A stretch of DNA of 43,609 nt from an uncultured Alphaproteobacteria bacterium (GTDB lineage: Bacteria; Pseudomonadota; Alphaproteobacteria; Rhodobacterales; Rhodobacteraceae): contig CACGWW010000013.1 in NCBI GenBank assembly GCA_902576905.1, positions 1 through 43,609 of the forward strand, written 5' to 3'. Positions 1-7,100 of this stretch are shown piece by piece. Both the position numbers and the translations under genes were made by a program. Every line of letters starts with the position of its first letter. The stretch's first letter is position 1. Below the pieces are notes generated by a model. It was not told the DNA's origin. It did no database searches and saw only the letters and a list, made by a program, of their open reading frames with translations.

Positions 1-2
1 GC

Positions 3-1313
3 TTAGTGCTTGATCCTGGTAACAATGATAAAGATCTTCTGGTGAGCTCCCAAACAGGCTCTGGCAAAACACTTGCTTATGGGTTGTCAATATCGGTTGC
101 TGGACTTAAAGAAATTCTGGATTCAGATAACAGACTTAAAACCCTAGTCGTTACCCCCACACGAGAATTAGCTTTACAGGTTTTTAATGAGTTAGAATGG
201 CTGTTTTCTAAAACTGAAATCAGAATCTCAACAGCGATCGGTGGGATGGATATAAAAAAAGAAAGAAAAAATATTTCTAAAGGAGTTAATCTTTTAATAG
301 GAACACCAGGAAGGATTAATGACCATATACGTCGGAAAACTTTCCACTTAAATTATTTAAGATCGCTTGTCCTTGATGAAGCTGATGAAATGCTTGATTT
401 GGGCTTTAAACAAGACTTAGATATGATTGTAAATCAAAGTCCCATAAATAAGAGGGTACTTATGTTTTCGGCAACTCTCCCAAAAAAAATATTGTCATTA
501 GCATCAAAGTACCAAAAAAACGCAGTCAGAATTGAAGCTACTAGTCTTGGCAAAGCCCACACTGATATTTCTTATGAAACATATTTAGTAAAAAAACATG
601 ATATTGAAAATGCAATATTCAACTTTCTCCGATTTCATGATGATAAGACTATTATTATTTTTTGCTCTACTAGGAATGCTGTAACGCATATCTCTTCTAG
701 AATATTAAATAGAGGTTTTTCTGTTGTCTCCTTATCTGGTGCATTAAATCAATCAGAGAGGTTCAAGGCATTACAATCCATAAAAAATGGTAGGTGTAAG
801 ATATGTGTTGCGACAGACGTAGCAGCAAGAGGTATTGACCTGGTTAACCTGGATATAGTTATACATGCTGAACTCCCTTATAATCCAGAAACCTTAATAC
901 ACAGAAGTGGGCGAACCGGGAGAGCTGGGAACAAGGGTCGAAGTATTCTTTTTTGTTCACCTGGCGAGAAAAGAAAATATGAAAAATTGATCAATTCTGC
1001 AAAGGTAAGACCGGTTATTAATAAATTTCTTTCACAAGAAGAAATAGAACATAAAGATAATGAAAAGATCATAAACTACCTTTCAAGAAACAAAAAAAAT
1101 AGTTCTAGTGAACTTAAGTTTGCTAATGAGCTATTAACTCGGTTCTCTAATGAAGATTTGGCCTTAGCGCTAATTGAAAATTTCAAAGGAAAACTACCTC
1201 CTATAGAGGAGGTAGAAAGTCTTGGCGAAGAACAAATTGTTCAAATGAAAAATGATCGAAAAAAAAAGAAAAGAAGCAAACAAAATTCCAGGCGTAACGT
1301 CAGAAAAAAATAG
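3..1313 (+). CDS. DEAD-box ATP-dependent RNA helicase (5' end missing)
   Basis: An RNA helicase that unwinds short RNA duplexes using ATP, probably in ribosome assembly or mRNA turnover. The RecA-like core motifs appear in order: motif I SSQTGSGKT, Ia PTRELALQV, GG, Ib GTPGR, II DEAD, III SAT, V ATDVAARGIDL and VI HRSGRTGRAG. A very basic tail (KKKKRSKQNSRRNVRKK) follows and probably binds RNA. The Q motif that should precede motif I is absent, and the reading frame runs open to the left edge with LVLDP before the first possible start. The gene is therefore truncated by the window, and the GTG at position 6 is an internal Val codon, not the start. The stop lies 5 bp before a tRNA-derived repeat, so the gene may border or belong to an integrated segment. 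The family is certain; the subfamily is not. Confidence 0.93.
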   Translation, partial: LVLDPGNNDKDLLVSSQTGSGKTLAYGLSISVAGLKEILDSDNRLKTLVVTPTRELALQVFNELEWLFSKTEIRISTAIGGMDIKKERKNISKGVNLLIGTPGRINDHIRRKTFHLNYLRSLVLDEADEMLDLGFKQDLDMIVNQSPINKRVLMFSATLPKKILSLASKYQKNAVRIEATSLGKAHTDISYETYLVKKHDIENAIFNFLRFHDDKTIIIFCSTRNAVTHISSRILNRGFSVVSLSGALNQSERFKALQSIKNGRCKICVATDVAARGIDLVNLDIVIHAELPYNPETLIHRSGRTGRAGNKGRSILFCSPGEKRKYEKLINSAKVRPVINKFLSQEEIEHKDNEKIINYLSRNKKNSSSELKFANELLTRFSNEDLALALIENFKGKLPPIEEVESLGEEQIVQMKNDRKKKKRSKQNSRRNVRKK

Positions 1314-1318
1314 GAATA

Positions 1319-1489
1319 TTGACAACAATTTTGACAACACTTTTCGTGATTTTCCTGATAACGCATCAGAAGTACGAGAAGCATAAGAACTATTTTAAAG
1401 GTCTTATGAGAATCCTGATAACTCCTGATAACAATATCCACGGGTTTTGATCCCGTGTACCGTAGGTTCGAATCCTACCACCCCAGCCA
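1319..1489 (+). repeat. Repeat copy A: att-like unit ending in the 3' half of tRNA-Gln
   Basis: First of three related units. It opens with two copies of TTGACAACA (1319-1327, 1331-1339) spaced 12 bp apart. It then holds three CTGATAAC boxes (1355-1362, 1415-1422, 1425-1432) and the block CATAAGAACTATTTTAAAGG, and it ends with a perfect tRNA 3' half (see the separate entry). The non-tRNA part is about 85 percent identical to copy C by hand alignment. Short direct repeats next to a tRNA 3' half are what the distal attachment site of a tRNA-targeting tyrosine-recombinase element looks like, with the direct repeats as candidate arm-type sites. No recombinase gene is visible, so the role is inferred. 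The remaining bases up to the gene at 1656 show nothing recognisable. Confidence 0.75.
1438..1489 (+). pseudogene. tRNA-Gln(UUG) 3'-half fragment
   Basis: The element lengths fit a tRNA exactly. There is a 5-bp anticodon stem ACGGG/CCCGT around the loop TTTTGAT (anticodon TTG, glutamine), a 5-nt variable loop, a T-arm GTAGG-TTCGAAT-CCTAC, the acceptor strand CACCCCA, discriminator G and an encoded CCA. The 5' half (acceptor TGGGG..., D-arm) is missing. The bases in its place are the CTGATAAC direct repeats of the surrounding repeat unit, so this cannot be a functional tRNA. It is best read as the target-site duplication left when an element integrated into a tRNA-Gln gene. The intact gene is expected further left, outside the window. 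Confidence 0.85.
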
Positions 1490-1655
1490 TCTTGAATCTA
1501 AATTAACATCCGAAATATAACTACCTGACACCATGGCACAAAAATTCTCGAAAGATTAGTGTACGATACGATATTGTAAAAAAAATAATATAATTTCATC
1601 GATACTAGTATATGCTTTCCAAATGGCTACGAAGATGAGAAAGGAAATTTAAAAT

Positions 1656-2483
1656 ATGTCAAGAGCTACCAAAATATCTGTTGGTTCCATTCAAGTAACA
1701 GCACTTCGAGATGGTGAACTGTATCTTCCCAAAGAGGCTCTTGTAAATTTAAGTGAGGAAGATGCAGCAACAATTAATACTAACGAAAATAGTGATCTTA
1801 TATACGGTAATGTTAATGCTTACTTGATTCAAAGCGCTAATCGAAATCTTTTAATTGACGCAGGATGCCGGGAACTGTTTGGGCCTACCTGTGGTTTTCT
1901 TCAAGATGCTATAAAGGAGACTGGGCTAGAACTAAACGATATAACTGATTTGTTTTTCACACATCTACATCCAGATCATATTGCTGGTGCAATCAATACA
2001 GATGGAAAGGCTGTTTTTGAAAATGCAGAATTACAAGTATTGGAGTCAGAACACAATTTTTGGACAAAAAATAACTTTGACCCCATCGAAGTAAACGGAG
2101 CTGATTGGGCAAATTTAGCAAGTAGTGTTTTAGACGCATATAATGATAAAAAGGAAATAATTTCATTTAGCAAAGATTTAATCCCTGGAGTTTCGCTACT
2201 AAGTATACCAGGACATACTCCAGGCCACTCTGGTTTTAGAGTTGATAGTGATAATCAGACACTTGTTCAGTTAGGGGATATAATCCATGCTCCAAATCTG
2301 CAACTTAATGATCCTAATGCTTCCACAATATTTGATATAGATTCTGAAGAAGCACTAAACTCAAGAAAGAAGATGCTTGATATGGTAAGTACAGACAGAG
2401 TTATGTGTACAACTGGACACACTTTAGAGCCAAAATTCGGATTTATTGAGAAAAATGGTTCCGGTTACAAATTTACAGCTTAA
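1656..2483 (+). CDS. MBL-fold metallo-hydrolase (lactonase / methyl-parathion-hydrolase-like)
   Basis: A metallo-beta-lactamase-fold hydrolase of 275 residues, probably cytosolic because no signal peptide is seen. The binuclear zinc signature HLHPDH is at residues 103-108, followed by GHTPGH at 186-191, the bridging Asp in LGDIIH near 208 and a last His in TGHTLEP near 255. The C-terminal half (GDIIHAPNLQ, then FDIDSEEAL near residue 230) matches the branch holding quorum-quenching lactonases and methyl parathion hydrolase. The natural substrate cannot be read from sequence; a lactone or ester is likely. The ATG follows GAGAAAGGAAA. It is the only gene between repeat copies A and B, which suggests cargo carried by the inserted segment. 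Confidence 0.88.
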   Translation: MSRATKISVGSIQVTALRDGELYLPKEALVNLSEEDAATINTNENSDLIYGNVNAYLIQSANRNLLIDAGCRELFGPTCGFLQDAIKETGLELNDITDLFFTHLHPDHIAGAINTDGKAVFENAELQVLESEHNFWTKNNFDPIEVNGADWANLASSVLDAYNDKKEIISFSKDLIPGVSLLSIPGHTPGHSGFRVDSDNQTLVQLGDIIHAPNLQLNDPNASTIFDIDSEEALNSRKKMLDMVSTDRVMCTTGHTLEPKFGFIEKNGSGYKFTA

Positions 2484-2519
2484 AGGTTGAAACATAGATA
2501 CCGAAGCAATATACGTTTT

Positions 2520-2645
2520 TTGACAACAATTTTTGTTTTACAACGAAAAAGAGCTTTTTCAAGCAAGTTTTATAGTCTAGTAAATACTTAAATAATATAC
2601 ACAGTTTTTGATCCCGTGCACCGCTGGTTCAAATCCTGCCATATC
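2520..2645 (+). repeat. Repeat copy B: degenerate att-like unit with tRNA-Gln remnant
   Basis: The shortest and most decayed of the three related units. It starts with TTGACAACA (2520-2528) and a damaged second box (TTTACAAC). Most of the middle seen in copies A and C is lost or replaced. The tRNA-like part (about 2598-2640) keeps TTTTTGATCCCGTG and a T-arm GCTGG-TTCAAAT-CCTGC, differing from copy A at about 7 of 41 positions. The acceptor strand has become ATATCACC, so pairing is gone. It lies between the MBL-fold hydrolase and the thioesterase. Read as an old attachment-site remnant; that reading is inference. Confidence 0.6.
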
Positions 2646-2674
2646 ACCTCCCTTAGTGCTTTTAAAGAAATTCA

Positions 2675-3169
2675 TTATGTCTTCAAGTTATCAACTGGGT
2701 AAATTGAGGTAGAGTGACAGATCAAGTCATTGTTTTCACCTGATAATATTTTAGTTTCTCCAATTGCTATAGATTTTCCAGTTTTTTGCAAAGAACACTC
2801 TACATAAAAAAAATCTGCTATAGCAGGTTTAACGAAATTATTGTTTTGGGATAGTGTGCCTCTAACAGGAGTTTCGGTGGTTCCCATAGCCACTGACATT
2901 ACTGTATCTACTACTGCCATTAAAACTTGACCACAAACTGCTCCCGAAAAGAATCTAAACTTAGCTTTATTTTTAAATTTTGCTCTCACATAACGCTCTC
3001 GAACCTCACAAAACTCAATGTTTAATTCTTTCACCCAATCTGCAAAAATATACTCATATTTTTCCGTTACATTTTCAGCTGTAATTTTCTCATGTTTCAT
3101 AGTTGACCAATCTTCAAAAAAAAATTTCAATAAGGTAACACCCTTCTCTTTCCTAAGGAATAATCCCAT
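2675..3169 (-). CDS. PaaI/YdiI-type hotdog-fold acyl-CoA thioesterase
   Basis: Resembles PaaI-family hotdog thioesterases, which hydrolyse acyl- or aryl-CoA thioesters. The visible signature is SGAVCGQVLMAVVDTVMSVA (the central hotdog helix, where the catalytic acid sits in this family), followed by NNNFVKPAIADFFYVECSLQKTGKSIAIGE, the typical C-terminal strands. The start is uncertain: the first ATG at 3169 gives 164 residues but no clear Shine-Dalgarno, a TTG about 13 codons in follows AGAGAAGG, and Met24 (3100) gives a normal family length of about 141. It is the only gene between repeat copies B and C and is oriented opposite to the MBL gene. The physiological CoA ester is unknown. Confidence 0.78.
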   Translation of the reverse strand: MGLFLRKEKGVTLLKFFFEDWSTMKHEKITAENVTEKYEYIFADWVKELNIEFCEVRERYVRAKFKNKAKFRFFSGAVCGQVLMAVVDTVMSVAMGTTETPVRGTLSQNNNFVKPAIADFFYVECSLQKTGKSIAIGETKILSGENNDLICHSTSIYPVDNLKT

Positions 3170-3182
3170 AAATTGAAAATTT

Positions 3183-3351
3183 TTGACAACACTTTTGACA
3201 ACAGTTTTTGCAATTTTCCTGTTAACGCATAAGAAACATGAGAATCATAAGAACTATTTTAAAGGGTTATGAGAAACTTGATAACTCCTGTTAACAACAT
3301 CCACGCGTTTTGACCCAGTGTACCATTGGGCCGAATCCTACCACCCCAGCT
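3183..3351 (+). repeat. Repeat copy C: att-like unit with tRNA-Gln 3'-half remnant
   Basis: The third unit, full length. Two TTGACAACA boxes (3183-3191 and 3195-3203) have the same 12-bp spacing as copy A. CTGTTAAC, CTTGATAAC and CTGTTAAC boxes sit where A has CTGATAAC. CATAAGAACTATTTTAAAGG is identical to A. The tRNA part (3301-3351) still ends CCTACCACCCCAGC but has substitutions in the anticodon stem and T-arm, and the CCA has become CTA. It cannot fold into a good tRNA half, so it has drifted further than copy A. It abuts the 3' end of speD (stop at 3417), marking the junction with the polyamine operon. Confidence 0.72.
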
Positions 3352-3416
3352 ATTTGTCGCTAAGTGCTTAGAGATTTTCTAGAATGTATACCTTAGACTA
3401 TTCCGTTTTTGAAATT

Positions 3417-3830
3417 TTACTTATACATTCGCGCAACTGCAGGGATCACTCCTCTGTGGTTCAGGCTTTGATCGACTGAAGATGGATTCAATATCTTTTG
3501 TAAATAGTCCAATGCATTCCGCGGATCACAATTCCCACACATGAAAATATCAAGTGAAGCAAAATTACGTTCTGGCCAAGTATGTATACTTATGTGGCTT
3601 TCAGATAAAACTGTTACACCGCTTACGCCCATACCTTTACCAAAAGGATGATAGTAAGAATGCAGAATCATTGCGCCAGCCTTGCGAGCACTTTCTTCTA
3701 TTGTTTCTTTTATAAAATCTAAGTCACCCATTCGTTCCACATCCCAAAAATCAGCAAGTATGTGCCTTCCTGCAAATTGATCACCTGTTTTTGAACATGT
3801 TACGAAATAATCGCTATCGAGATGGTTCAT
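3417..3830 (-). CDS. speD: S-adenosylmethionine decarboxylase proenzyme
   Basis: Decarboxylates AdoMet to give the aminopropyl donor for spermidine synthesis. This is the short prokaryotic form (137 residues from ATG at 3830), which self-cleaves to create a pyruvoyl group. The cleavage motif SESHISIHTWPE is intact. Ser78 becomes the pyruvoyl residue, and His83 and Cys98 lie at exactly the spacing of the catalytic Ser/His/Cys of the Thermotoga enzyme. The frame extends upstream, but the ATG at 3830 gives the standard N-terminus and lies 1 bp after the speE stop, fitting translational coupling. It is the last gene of the operon speD-like/speE/speD. Confidence 0.95.
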   Translation of the reverse strand: MNHLDSDYFVTCSKTGDQFAGRHILADFWDVERMGDLDFIKETIEESARKAGAMILHSYYHPFGKGMGVSGVTVLSESHISIHTWPERNFASLDIFMCGNCDPRNALDYLQKILNPSSVDQSLNHRGVIPAVARMYK

Positions 3831-3831
3831 T

Positions 3832-4743
3832 TTATGCTGCCTCTTCTTCTTTCCTGGAACTTTTATTAATGTCATCTCGGATCCATGGAGGAAGAACAAA
3901 AGATGCCAAATGCATTTCTGGACTGTAATGTCTAGTTTCAAAACATGCTCTTTTAAAACGTTTGTTTAGTGTTTCTAAAAAGGGTAGTGACCAAGTAGAA
4001 TTGAGAACTCCAAAACCCAGTGTCATGTATCCGCCATAATAAGTTGGGATCGATGCAATATAACAACTAGCGAATAATCCTGCCTCCTTTAGGCAAGATA
4101 AAGTACCTCCAACCTCACCTGGCTGGAATTGAGGGACACCTCCTTGGGTGGAAACCACAGCATTTTCCTTAAGAATTTTAACTAAGTTTTTATAAAATTC
4201 ATGGCTGAATAATTTCTCGCCAGGACCTATAGGATCAGTTGAGTCAATTATAACCGCATCGAACTTTAAATTTGTTTCTTTCACATACACAAAAGCATCA
4301 CCAACAATTAGTTGCACTCTAGGATCTCGGTAAACTTTACCTCCATTGTTAACGCTAGGTATATAGTCCACACAGGCATCAATCACCATCTGATCAATTT
4401 CTGCCATGACAACTCTCTTTATGCCTTTATGGCGAAGAACTTCTCGTAAAATCCCACCATCACCACCGCCAATAATAAGAACATTCTCTGGTTTTTCATG
4501 CGAAAAAAGGGGTACATGCGTCATCATCTCTTGATAAACAAATTCATCACACTCTGTGATCTGAATTACACCATCAATAGCTAGCACACGACCAAGTGTA
4601 TCGTTCTCGTAAATTGCAATATCTTGATATTTGCTCTTTCCTTCAAATAAAGTTCTATTGATTTCAAAACCCTGAAACGCCTTACTCCCTTTAAGGGTAT
4701 AAATTCTTTCAACATCTTCTATGAAATTACGCCGCGTGCTCAT
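3832..4743 (-). CDS. speE: Spermidine synthase
   Basis: Transfers an aminopropyl group from decarboxylated AdoMet to putrescine, giving spermidine. The protein has 303 residues, close to the family norm. The AdoMet-binding loop IIGGGDGG is near residues 90-97, the Glu of the dcAdoMet site is in MAEID, and the catalytic-Asp motif IIDSTDP is near 165-171, followed by GPGEKLF. C-terminal motifs such as PTYYGGYMTLGF are also typical. The ATG follows GGAGGAGCGAA. It overlaps the 3' end of the upstream speD-like gene by 17 bp and is followed after 1 bp by speD, so the three are almost certainly co-transcribed and co-translated. Confidence 0.96.
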   Translation of the reverse strand: MSTRRNFIEDVERIYTLKGSKAFQGFEINRTLFEGKSKYQDIAIYENDTLGRVLAIDGVIQITECDEFVYQEMMTHVPLFSHEKPENVLIIGGGDGGILREVLRHKGIKRVVMAEIDQMVIDACVDYIPSVNNGGKVYRDPRVQLIVGDAFVYVKETNLKFDAVIIDSTDPIGPGEKLFSHEFYKNLVKILKENAVVSTQGGVPQFQPGEVGGTLSCLKEAGLFASCYIASIPTYYGGYMTLGFGVLNSTWSLPFLETLNKRFKRACFETRHYSPEMHLASFVLPPWIRDDINKSSRKEEEAA

Positions 4744-5179
4744 TTCGCTCCTCCTCCGTAAAGTTTCTTTCAGTATCGTGATTTGCCTTGTGAAACCCCC
4801 TGTACATATTATGCATATTGGCTTGGGTAGGTTTAAAATATTTTTTACAAATTCCCATCGCTACTTCGACGTCGAATGCTTTACAAGAGAAAACATCAAT
4901 ATACACCTGTCCAATATTTTCAGCAAAATGTGCGGCAATATTGGAAGTTTCAATCATCTGAAGTAAAGTATAGCCTGCAGCCTCATGGGAATGCGTGGCA
5001 AAATGCTCGATTATTGGTTCGCCATAAGCTACCATGTCAATAGCCTTTACTAACTCTTTACTCCAATCCAGTATATTTTCTTTATCGGCTAGTAACTCCT
5101 TAGGACACCCATTGAAGTCTAATACTAAATGCTGACCCCACGGTACTCGCGCAGGATTAGTTTCATTTTGTGTCGTCAT
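4727..5179 (-). CDS. SpeD-like pyruvoyl decarboxylase paralogue, possibly ornithine/arginine decarboxylase
   Basis: First gene of the polyamine operon, 150 residues from the ATG at 5179, which follows AAGGAGAAAGAA. It aligns end to end with the AdoMet-decarboxylase fold: GQHLVLDFNGC at the N-terminus, and YIDVFSC where SpeD has LDIFMC. Ser79, His84 and Cys99 have exactly the spacing of the processing/catalytic triad of SpeD (78/83/98 in the neighbouring gene). The canonical ESHISIHTWPE, however, reads TSNIAAHFAEN, so AdoMet-contacting residues are lost. SpeD homologues that became pyruvoyl-dependent ornithine or arginine decarboxylases are known. Placement before speE-speD makes that role attractive, because it would supply putrescine or agmatine. 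The substrate is inference; a regulatory or inactive partner of SpeD is the alternative. Confidence 0.8.
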   Translation of the reverse strand: MTTQNETNPARVPWGQHLVLDFNGCPKELLADKENILDWSKELVKAIDMVAYGEPIIEHFATHSHEAAGYTLLQMIETSNIAAHFAENIGQVYIDVFSCKAFDVEVAMGICKKYFKPTQANMHNMYRGFHKANHDTERNFTEEERNEHAA

Positions 5180-5854
5180 TTCTTTCTCCTTTAACGGTTG
5201 GGCAAAAGCCAACCTACTAAAAAGAAAAAGCTCGCGATAAAAGGCTTAAACGTCAAATGCTCCAATGGCAATGTTACCGGCTATGGCATACAACGTTATT
5301 TAATAACGCAAACCCTCTCAAAACTAGGCGGATGGGACTTTATGCAGCAAGCATCGAAAAAAGCCCGCCCCGAATTAAAAACATTTACGCCGTTGCATAA
5401 CCATTATCTGAAATTTTCAGGGGTTAGAGACACGTGCGTAAACGCATATATACAAAATTTTTAAAAAAAAGAAATAAAAAAATTCTGCCGCGTAAATTAA
5501 TTATATAAATCTAAATAATTAAAAGTCATTTCAGGGACAATTAAAGAAGTGATGGAGCTACCACAACTGCTCGAATAGTATATATTGGCGTCTAATTTAT
5601 CTTCTGTAAAATCCATCCATATCTAAATATATTTGTCATCAGTATCTTTATACTGTGCAACACAGGAAAAAGGTTTCTTGGTAATATTGAAGGTTGAAAG
5701 GTAGTTCGATATCTTTGCAATCCAACATAAAAATTTTTTATATTTTTATTTTTTTTTGAATTATTTTTTTAAGGCTAAAATTACATTTCATTTTCTCAAG
5801 ACACATGAATATAAAACAAACTAAAATCCCTTGAAGATATTTCCCAATTCACTT
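5180..5854. other. Gene-free 675-bp region upstream of the polyamine operon
   Basis: No convincing gene is seen. Near the operon, a hairpin GGTTGG/CCAACC (5196-5201 with 5209-5214) stands directly before the Shine-Dalgarno of the speD-like gene. Further upstream are two exact palindromes, CGTTATTTAATAACG (5294-5308) and CTGAAATTTTCAG (5408-5420). This part (about 5213-5450) is richer in G+C than its surroundings and could be a structured leader or an operator region. The rest (5465-5854) is very AT-rich, with long A and T runs and nothing recognisable. A weak open frame on the plus strand (5198-5464) is not supported. Regulation of the operon from here is inference. Confidence 0.4.
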
Positions 5855-6706
5855 TTAACTTTTTCTGGAAATCAAAATTCCTCCAAAAACAATAAGACCA
5901 CCCCCAGCAACAGTTGAAATTGTTAAAGGGTCCTGGAAAAATATAATTCCTACTATAGATGCAAAGAAAAGATGAAAATATGAAAATGGTTGCAGTACAC
6001 TAGCCTCTGCATGGCGATAGGCGTTGGTAAGCAAAAAGTGGCCTATTAGGCTAAACGTACATAACAAAATTAGAAAGTATAAATCAGATAATTGTATCGG
6101 CTTATAAAATAGCGGGCTGGGAATTGTGATCGCAATTGCGGAAACTAGAGATACCCAAAAAAAACTGGTTTCAGTATTATCTGTTGACGCTACCTTTCTT
6201 GTAAGTACTGCATAAATTGCGAAGGTAACTGCAGAGATCAAAGGTAAGGCAGATACTAAAGAGAATTCAATATTTATTGGATTAATAATAATAGTTACAC
6301 CTAAAAATCCTACCCCAACTGCTACTATTTTTATTCTTGTAATTTCCTCTTCTAAAAACAGCCAAGACAACAGCACTGTCAAAAGAGGAAAAATCGCCAT
6401 TAATGCGTGTGTGACTATTAATCCAACTTGAGTATACGAGTAGATAGCCATTAATAAGGACGAAATAAATAAAAGGCCCCTAAAAATCTGTGCAACTGGT
6501 TGCTTTGTCTTTAAAATTGAGGGTAAAACACCCCGTCCTCTTAAGCTGACTAAAATCACGAAACTTCCAATTAGCCAAAATCGGAACATATTGATGTTTA
6601 ATACATCATAAAGTTCGGCCATATACCGCGACATACCATCCATCAATGCAAGAAAGAATGTTGCTATAATCAGAGTGATTATTCCTTTTTTTGATGAAGT
6701 TGTCAT
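5855..6706 (-). CDS. EamA/DMT-family transporter
   Basis: A drug/metabolite-superfamily carrier of the inner membrane with about ten hydrophobic helices in two EamA repeats; the second begins near VSALPLISAVTFAIYAVLTRK. Typical family features are the early GMSRYMAE helix end and LSWLFLEEEITRIKIVAVGVGFLGV closing repeat one. Members export amino acids, metabolites or drugs, and the substrate here is unknown. The ATG at 6706 (MTTSSKKG) gives 283 residues with a cytoplasmic basic start. A TTG ten codons upstream is possible but has no better ribosome site. It stands alone after the gene-free region and about 70 bp downstream of the DUF1330 gene. Confidence 0.88.
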   Translation of the reverse strand: MTTSSKKGIITLIIATFFLALMDGMSRYMAELYDVLNINMFRFWLIGSFVILVSLRGRGVLPSILKTKQPVAQIFRGLLFISSLLMAIYSYTQVGLIVTHALMAIFPLLTVLLSWLFLEEEITRIKIVAVGVGFLGVTIIINPINIEFSLVSALPLISAVTFAIYAVLTRKVASTDNTETSFFWVSLVSAIAITIPSPLFYKPIQLSDLYFLILLCTFSLIGHFLLTNAYRHAEASVLQPFSYFHLFFASIVGIIFFQDPLTISTVAGGGLIVFGGILISRKS

Positions 6707-6776
6707 AATTGTTGCTATAAACGAAAAACAGTCCAACTAATGGACTATTTAAAAAATTTTAGCAACATATTTAAAA

Positions 6777-7067
6777 TTAATACCCCTCTACCATAAGAAT
6801 ATACCCTGTTGAGTTTTCTTTGCGAATATCAATTATTTTTGCGTACTCTTCTGACTCATAGAATTGCCTTGCTTTTTCTAAAGTATCAAACTCAACTACT
6901 ACATCACGATTACCCTGTGGAGTTCCTTCAGCAATAATTTGATCGCCACCTCTTACCAGGTACCGACCCCCAAAACTTTTTATTATGTTTTCTGTTTTGG
7001 AGGCGTATTGCTGATATTTTTTTGGATCTGTAATTGTTATTTGTCCAATAAGATAGCCTTTTTTCAT
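6777..7067 (-). CDS. DUF1330 family protein
   Basis: A 96-residue protein with the full DUF1330 pattern: the opening KGYLIGQITITDPKKYQQYAS, the middle GGRYLVRGG and a C-terminal DVVVEFDTLEKARQFYESEEY. The fold is a dimeric alpha-beta barrel ferredoxin-like domain related to small monooxygenases, but no enzymatic role is established. Most members are about this length, so it is complete. It is followed on the same strand by the EamA transporter and preceded by the GFA-fold gene with a 33-bp gap; these may form one transcript. Confidence 0.9.
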   Translation of the reverse strand: MKKGYLIGQITITDPKKYQQYASKTENIIKSFGGRYLVRGGDQIIAEGTPQGNRDVVVEFDTLEKARQFYESEEYAKIIDIRKENSTGYILMVEGY

Positions 7068-7100
7068 TGTTCAACCTCAATACTCTCAATAAACTTTATG

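Noticed and set aside
6-8. GTG as the true start of the helicase gene
   Set aside because: The Q motif would be missing and the frame is open to the edge; the gene is cut by the window.
1438-1489. Functional tRNA-Gln gene
   Set aside because: Only the 3' half is present; no D-arm or 5' acceptor strand precedes the anticodon stem.
3831-3941. Longer N-terminus for speD within speE
   Set aside because: The extension overlaps speE in another frame and does not match SpeD; the ATG at 3830 gives the normal N-terminus.
5198-5464. Plus-strand open frame of 88 codons opposite the speD-like leader
   Set aside because: It starts with TTG inside a hairpin next to the operon's Shine-Dalgarno, has no ribosome site of its own, and its product shows no recognisable pattern. 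Treated as a chance frame.
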